Source: Planctomycetota bacterium (GTDB lineage Bacteria > Planctomycetota > Brocadiia > JAJRTI01). From it: a stretch of 8,342 bases of DNA. Position numbers and translations under genes: made by a program. The DNA lies in NCBI GenBank assembly GCA_024278415.1, contig JAJRTI010000156.1, positions 1 through 8,342 on the forward strand, in the 5' to 3' direction. Below the pieces are notes generated by a model, which saw only the letters and a list, made by a program, of their open reading frames with translations, was not told the origin of the DNA and ran no database searches. Numbering within the stretch: position 1 is the first letter of the stretch; each line of letters begins with the position of its first letter. Positions 6,242-8,342 of this stretch are shown one piece after another.

Positions 6242-6723
6242 TGGGCTGACCTTCCGTTATCTCCAAGGGTGTGCAAATCTCGGGGCATCGATACCCAAGC
6301 TGCGTGCACACACGGCGGACGCGAGGCTTGGTAGCGGGGTTGTCCAAGTGGCGGCAATTCCAGGTCAAGAGAAACGTCGTGGCGTGGACGGCCGACACGG
6401 CGACATGAAGGGCATCAAACTCTGCCTTTGCAGGGATGGCACCATCGGCGAGCAGCGCGGCCGCTAGATCCCTCACAGCCTCGTCAACCGGCAGTTCATA
6501 GATACCGCGCAGGAAGCTCAACCGACGTGCCGCAGCCTCCGGGTCGCCGACGGAAGCCTCCTCGACCACAAAGCTCGGACGTATACAGGTCGTACGCTGT
6601 GCGATGGATCTCCCAGAATTCCCACGTGATCTCCTGCCAGGCCGCCGCAACCAGACTCCGACTGCGCCGCGCAGCCAGGTAGCTAACTATCGACGTCTCA
6701 ATGTAGATGCTGTCGCGGTTCAT
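6231..6723 (-). pseudogene. PIN-domain toxin (VapC family, YIETS class) with a single-base frameshift
   Basis: From the ATG at 6723 the frame reads MNRDSIYIETSIVSYLAARR and on to YDLYTSEL (residue 51), then departs from the family. Removing one base from the A run at 6570-6572 (T run on the coding strand) restores VVEEASVGDPEAAARR, then FDALHVAVSAVH, LLTWNCRHLDN and CTPLEITEG, a full 163-residue toxin. Likely PIN acidic residues in the corrected frame are Glu9, Glu54 or Glu55, and Asp103. These toxins are metal-dependent ribonucleases. The spacing GGAGGT (6738-6743) to ATG is 14 bases, somewhat long. The corrected length is normal and both halves are well conserved, so the lesion is either recent, a programmed slip, or a sequencing error. 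The antitoxin follows with an 11-base overlap, and a good promoter lies upstream at 6819-6847. Confidence 0.82.
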
Positions 6724-6765
6724 CTGAGAAGTCTACCACCTCCGCGCAGATCAGCAATCCCGATG

Positions 6766-6801
6766 CGCCAAACTTCTGTCTGGTTGTACGTGTGTTTGGC
6801 G
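6766..6801 (-). repeat. Inverted repeat in the toxin leader (8-bp arms)
   Basis: CGCCAAAC (6766-6773) and GTTTGGCG (6794-6801) are perfect reverse complements separated by 20 bases. The repeat falls between the predicted transcription start (near 6812) and the toxin start, and could be an operator for autoregulation by the toxin-antitoxin complex or an mRNA hairpin. Position supports this; no binding data are available. Confidence 0.45.
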
Positions 6802-6818
6802 TGCGCATGCACGAGCGT

Positions 6819-6847
6819 ATGCTACCTCCGTCCTGGCGCCTCGTCAA
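6819..6847 (-). promoter_or_regulatory. Candidate sigma70-type promoter of the toxin-antitoxin operon
   Basis: On the minus strand, TTGACG (6842-6847, five of six consensus bases) is followed after exactly 17 bases by TAGCAT (6819-6824, four of six). Transcription would start near 6812 and leave a leader of about 88 bases containing the 8-bp inverted repeat. It is the best promoter match in the window. Confidence 0.55.
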
Positions 6848-6888
6848 AAGGTTTCTGCACACCTATCGGGCGAGGGGATGCTATCGCC

Positions 6889-6941
6889 ATTCGTTGCCAC
6901 AAGCCGCCCACACACAACGTGCGCGAGGAGTGGCAACGAAT
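6889..6941. repeat. Perfect 12-bp inverted repeat with 29-base loop
   Basis: ATTCGTTGCCAC (6889-6900) and GTGGCAACGAAT (6930-6941) are exact reverse complements. The arms are long for chance in a few hundred bases. The element lies between the 3' end of the hydrolase gene and the toxin promoter. It could be a transcription-end hairpin, a protein-binding site or a scar of a small mobile element; no T run or target duplication is visible. Confidence 0.6.
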
Positions 6942-6974
6942 TGATGGAACGCAACGAAGGGCACGATCTGCACT

Positions 6975-6995
6975 GGCGGCACATCCAGTGCCGCC
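6975..6995 (-). terminator. Stable hairpin downstream of the GH-A hydrolase
   Basis: GGCGGCAC (6975-6982) pairs perfectly with GTGCCGCC (6988-6995) around a five-base loop, 45 bases past the hydrolase stop at 7041. An alternative 7-bp pairing (GCACTGG 6970-6976 with CCAGTGC 6985-6991) overlaps it. No T run follows on the minus strand, so it is a terminator only by position and stability. Confidence 0.4.
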
Positions 6996-7040
6996 CAAGG
7001 CCGCGCCAGGAATCCCGAAAGCAGGGGTTCATCTTCAGGG

Positions 7041-8342
7041 CTAGGGGCGAGTTCCAGACATCGGTGGGGCCTTGATCTCCCTCATGCCGCCCACAAGCCC
7101 GGCGAGCCGTTCTGCGGGTATGTTCGACTCGACGTACACGGGCTCGCCGACCAGGGGCACGATGTTTTGCTTGTTCCGCGTTCGAACACCGGTCAATGGC
7201 GCGTCGAAGATGTTGCGAAAGACAAGCTCAGCGCCGGGCAAGGCCACGCGCGCGGGCCGGCCGTGGCGCGTGAAGACGACCGCGAGCGACCCCTTCGGCT
7301 TGGCGAACACGTAGGCGAACAGGCCGTCTTTCTCGCGTCGCTGGACGAACTTCGCGTTCTCCATCTTGCGGCACACCATGGCGAACGCCACGGCCTTCGG
7401 CTTCAGGGCGCCGTCGTACTCGAACCCTTTCATGTCGTACTCGATGCGCCCCTCTCTCTTGATCGGGTCGTCGAGGTCGAAGACGTGCGGGCCGAAGTGG
7501 CGCACCCAGCCGGCATACGCCATGGTTACGTAATGGACGATCGCGGCCGCGCCGGTCTTGTAGGTGAAGGCGGCCGGGCTGCCCGTGCGCACCCGCGCGA
7601 CGGCCCGCTCGTCGTCATACCAACTCGATCCCCACAGGAAGAACTCGTTGTCCCAGATGGGCATGTCCGGCTTGCCCGCGTTGGCCGCTTCGCCGCGAAT
7701 GACGCCCAGGTAATCGTCCAGGTACTGGTGCCCGTAGAGCTTGTCCTCGGCCCACTCCTGCCAGTAGCCGTGGTACGAGATGATGTCGCAGTATTTGAGC
7801 GCGCCCATCTTCATCAGCGGCACCATGTAGGTGTCCCAGCCGGGCTGGAAGAAACCGGAGAAGCCGACCACCTTGGCCTCAGGGTCGAGGCGCTTGATGG
7901 TGGCGTGGAACCACTTGAGCATCTGGAGATACTGCTTCGGCGTGAAATACACGGGCTCGTTCCAGCATTCCCAGTACTTGACGGTCTTCTTGAACCGCGG
8001 GACGGCGGCCTCGAAGTATTCGGTGCTGTTCTTGAAAAAGCCTTCCGGAAGCGGCTGGTTGGATCCCGCGACCTTTTTCAATTGGCTGCGCCACGGCTCC
8101 GGCGGATAAACGAAACTGCCCCAGTGCCGCAGCTTGGGGTTCCAGGACTTCTCGGCGATGTATCGGTCCTCGCTGGCCCAGTAGTTCGGCCCCAGCCACG
8201 GCACGTCCTTGGGCCGGCCCCAGTAGGGCCCGGAATACGCGGCATGGTGCCGGCTCCAGGTCAGGCCCATGGCCTTGACGAAATGCCTGTTCTCCTTCAT
8301 GCCCGTGGTGTGGCTGCCGCCGCAGATTTCCGAACCCTGCGC
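7041..8342 (-). CDS. Clan GH-A glycoside hydrolase, lacking its N-terminus (continues beyond the window)
   Basis: The frame ends at TAG 7043-7041 and stays open to the window edge, giving 433 residues. The first ATG in the window (8300) is probably internal, since in-frame codons continue upstream (GSEICGGSHTTG) and the segment after it (VKAMGLTWSRHH) resembles an early strand of a barrel. The acid/base motif WNEP has its Glu at 7956-7958 (residue 115 counted from 8300). The nucleophile candidate is IWDNEFFLWG with Glu at 7644-7646 (residue 219). About 104 residues separate them, as expected for a retaining (beta/alpha)8 enzyme of clan GH-A such as GH5, GH39, GH51 or GH30; I cannot choose a family safely, though GH39-like is favoured. 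The C-terminal part (GLFAYVFAKPKGSLAVVF to GEPVYVE) looks like the beta-sandwich that follows such barrels. It converges on the GH42-like gene, with the toxin-antitoxin remnants between them. Confidence 0.85.
   Translation of the reverse strand, partial: AQGSEICGGSHTTGMKENRHFVKAMGLTWSRHHAAYSGPYWGRPKDVPWLGPNYWASEDRYIAEKSWNPKLRHWGSFVYPPEPWRSQLKKVAGSNQPLPEGFFKNSTEYFEAAVPRFKKTVKYWECWNEPVYFTPKQYLQMLKWFHATIKRLDPEAKVVGFSGFFQPGWDTYMVPLMKMGALKYCDIISYHGYWQEWAEDKLYGHQYLDDYLGVIRGEAANAGKPDMPIWDNEFFLWGSSWYDDERAVARVRTGSPAAFTYKTGAAAIVHYVTMAYAGWVRHFGPHVFDLDDPIKREGRIEYDMKGFEYDGALKPKAVAFAMVCRKMENAKFVQRREKDGLFAYVFAKPKGSLAVVFTRHGRPARVALPGAELVFRNIFDAPLTGVRTRNKQNIVPLVGEPVYVESNIPAERLAGLVGGMREIKAPPMSGTRP

Larger units (their letters stand above)
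6724..7040. other. 317-base spacer without a gene
   Basis: This segment separates the frameshifted toxin from the clan GH-A hydrolase. I find no credible coding frame on either strand. It holds the toxin's ribosome binding site and predicted promoter, a leader inverted repeat (6766-6801), a 12-bp inverted repeat (6889-6941) and a terminator-like hairpin (6975-6995), described separately. The motif CAACGAA occurs at 6934-6940 and 6952-6958, and inverted (TTCGTTG) at 6890-6896. Confidence 0.6.

Noticed and set aside
6889..6941. Terminal inverted repeats of an insertion sequence
   Set aside because: Only 29 bases lie between the arms, with no transposase fragment or target-site duplication, so it is listed only as an inverted repeat.
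6844..7032. 62-codon minus-strand frame in the spacer upstream of the toxin
   Set aside because: No ribosome binding site or motif; it runs through both hairpins and the -35 element of the toxin promoter.

Overview
The window is a GC-rich piece of a bacterial chromosome, most likely a metagenome-assembled genome of the Planctomycetota or a neighbouring polysaccharide-degrading lineage (Kiritimatiellota, Lentisphaerota, Armatimonadota). This placement is inference. It rests on the gene types (exported LamG protein, very large exported GH42-like protein, clan GH-A glycosidase) and on the high GC. No rRNA, tRNA or taxonomic marker gene is present.

Left flank (1-5382): two exported proteins are divergently transcribed from a 238-base spacer. 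On the minus strand (1-761) is the N-terminus of a LamG-domain protein that runs off the window. On the plus strand (1000-5382) is a 1460-residue multidomain protein. It has a signal peptide, a beta-rich N-terminal region, a GATase-like Rossmann region, Ig-like sandwiches, a GH42-like barrel, a beta-galactosidase trimerisation domain and a C-terminal sandwich. Each gene has a good Shine-Dalgarno and a plausible sigma70-type promoter with a 17-base spacer and a TGC extended -10. Three small inverted repeats lie between the promoters and could hold an operator.

Middle (5383-7040): the gap between two convergent hydrolase genes holds parts of three toxin-antitoxin modules, all damaged or fragmentary. 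(a) Plus strand: an intact VapB-type antitoxin with an apparent CTG start, followed by a vapC gene that has lost its middle. (b) Minus strand: a toxin-first PIN-toxin/antitoxin pair with an 11-base overlap, whose toxin reading frame is broken by one extra base in an A run. (c) Minus strand, downstream of b: the C-terminal end of a related PIN toxin overlapping the first eight codons of its antitoxin. GC is lower here than in the flanks (one hand-counted line: 53% at 5941-6000 against 68% at 4501-4560).

Right flank (7041-8342): the minus strand carries most of a clan GH-A glycoside hydrolase with both catalytic glutamates visible. Its N-terminus lies beyond the window. Two hairpins lie in the gap downstream of it.

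Taken together, the flanking genes look like a carbohydrate-utilisation locus: a LamG protein for binding or cleaving polysaccharide, a GH42-like protein that may have lost its standard nucleophile, and a conventional retaining glycosidase. The toxin-antitoxin cluster appears to be a decaying insertion hotspot between them. I saw no insertion sequence, integrase, CRISPR array or RNA gene.
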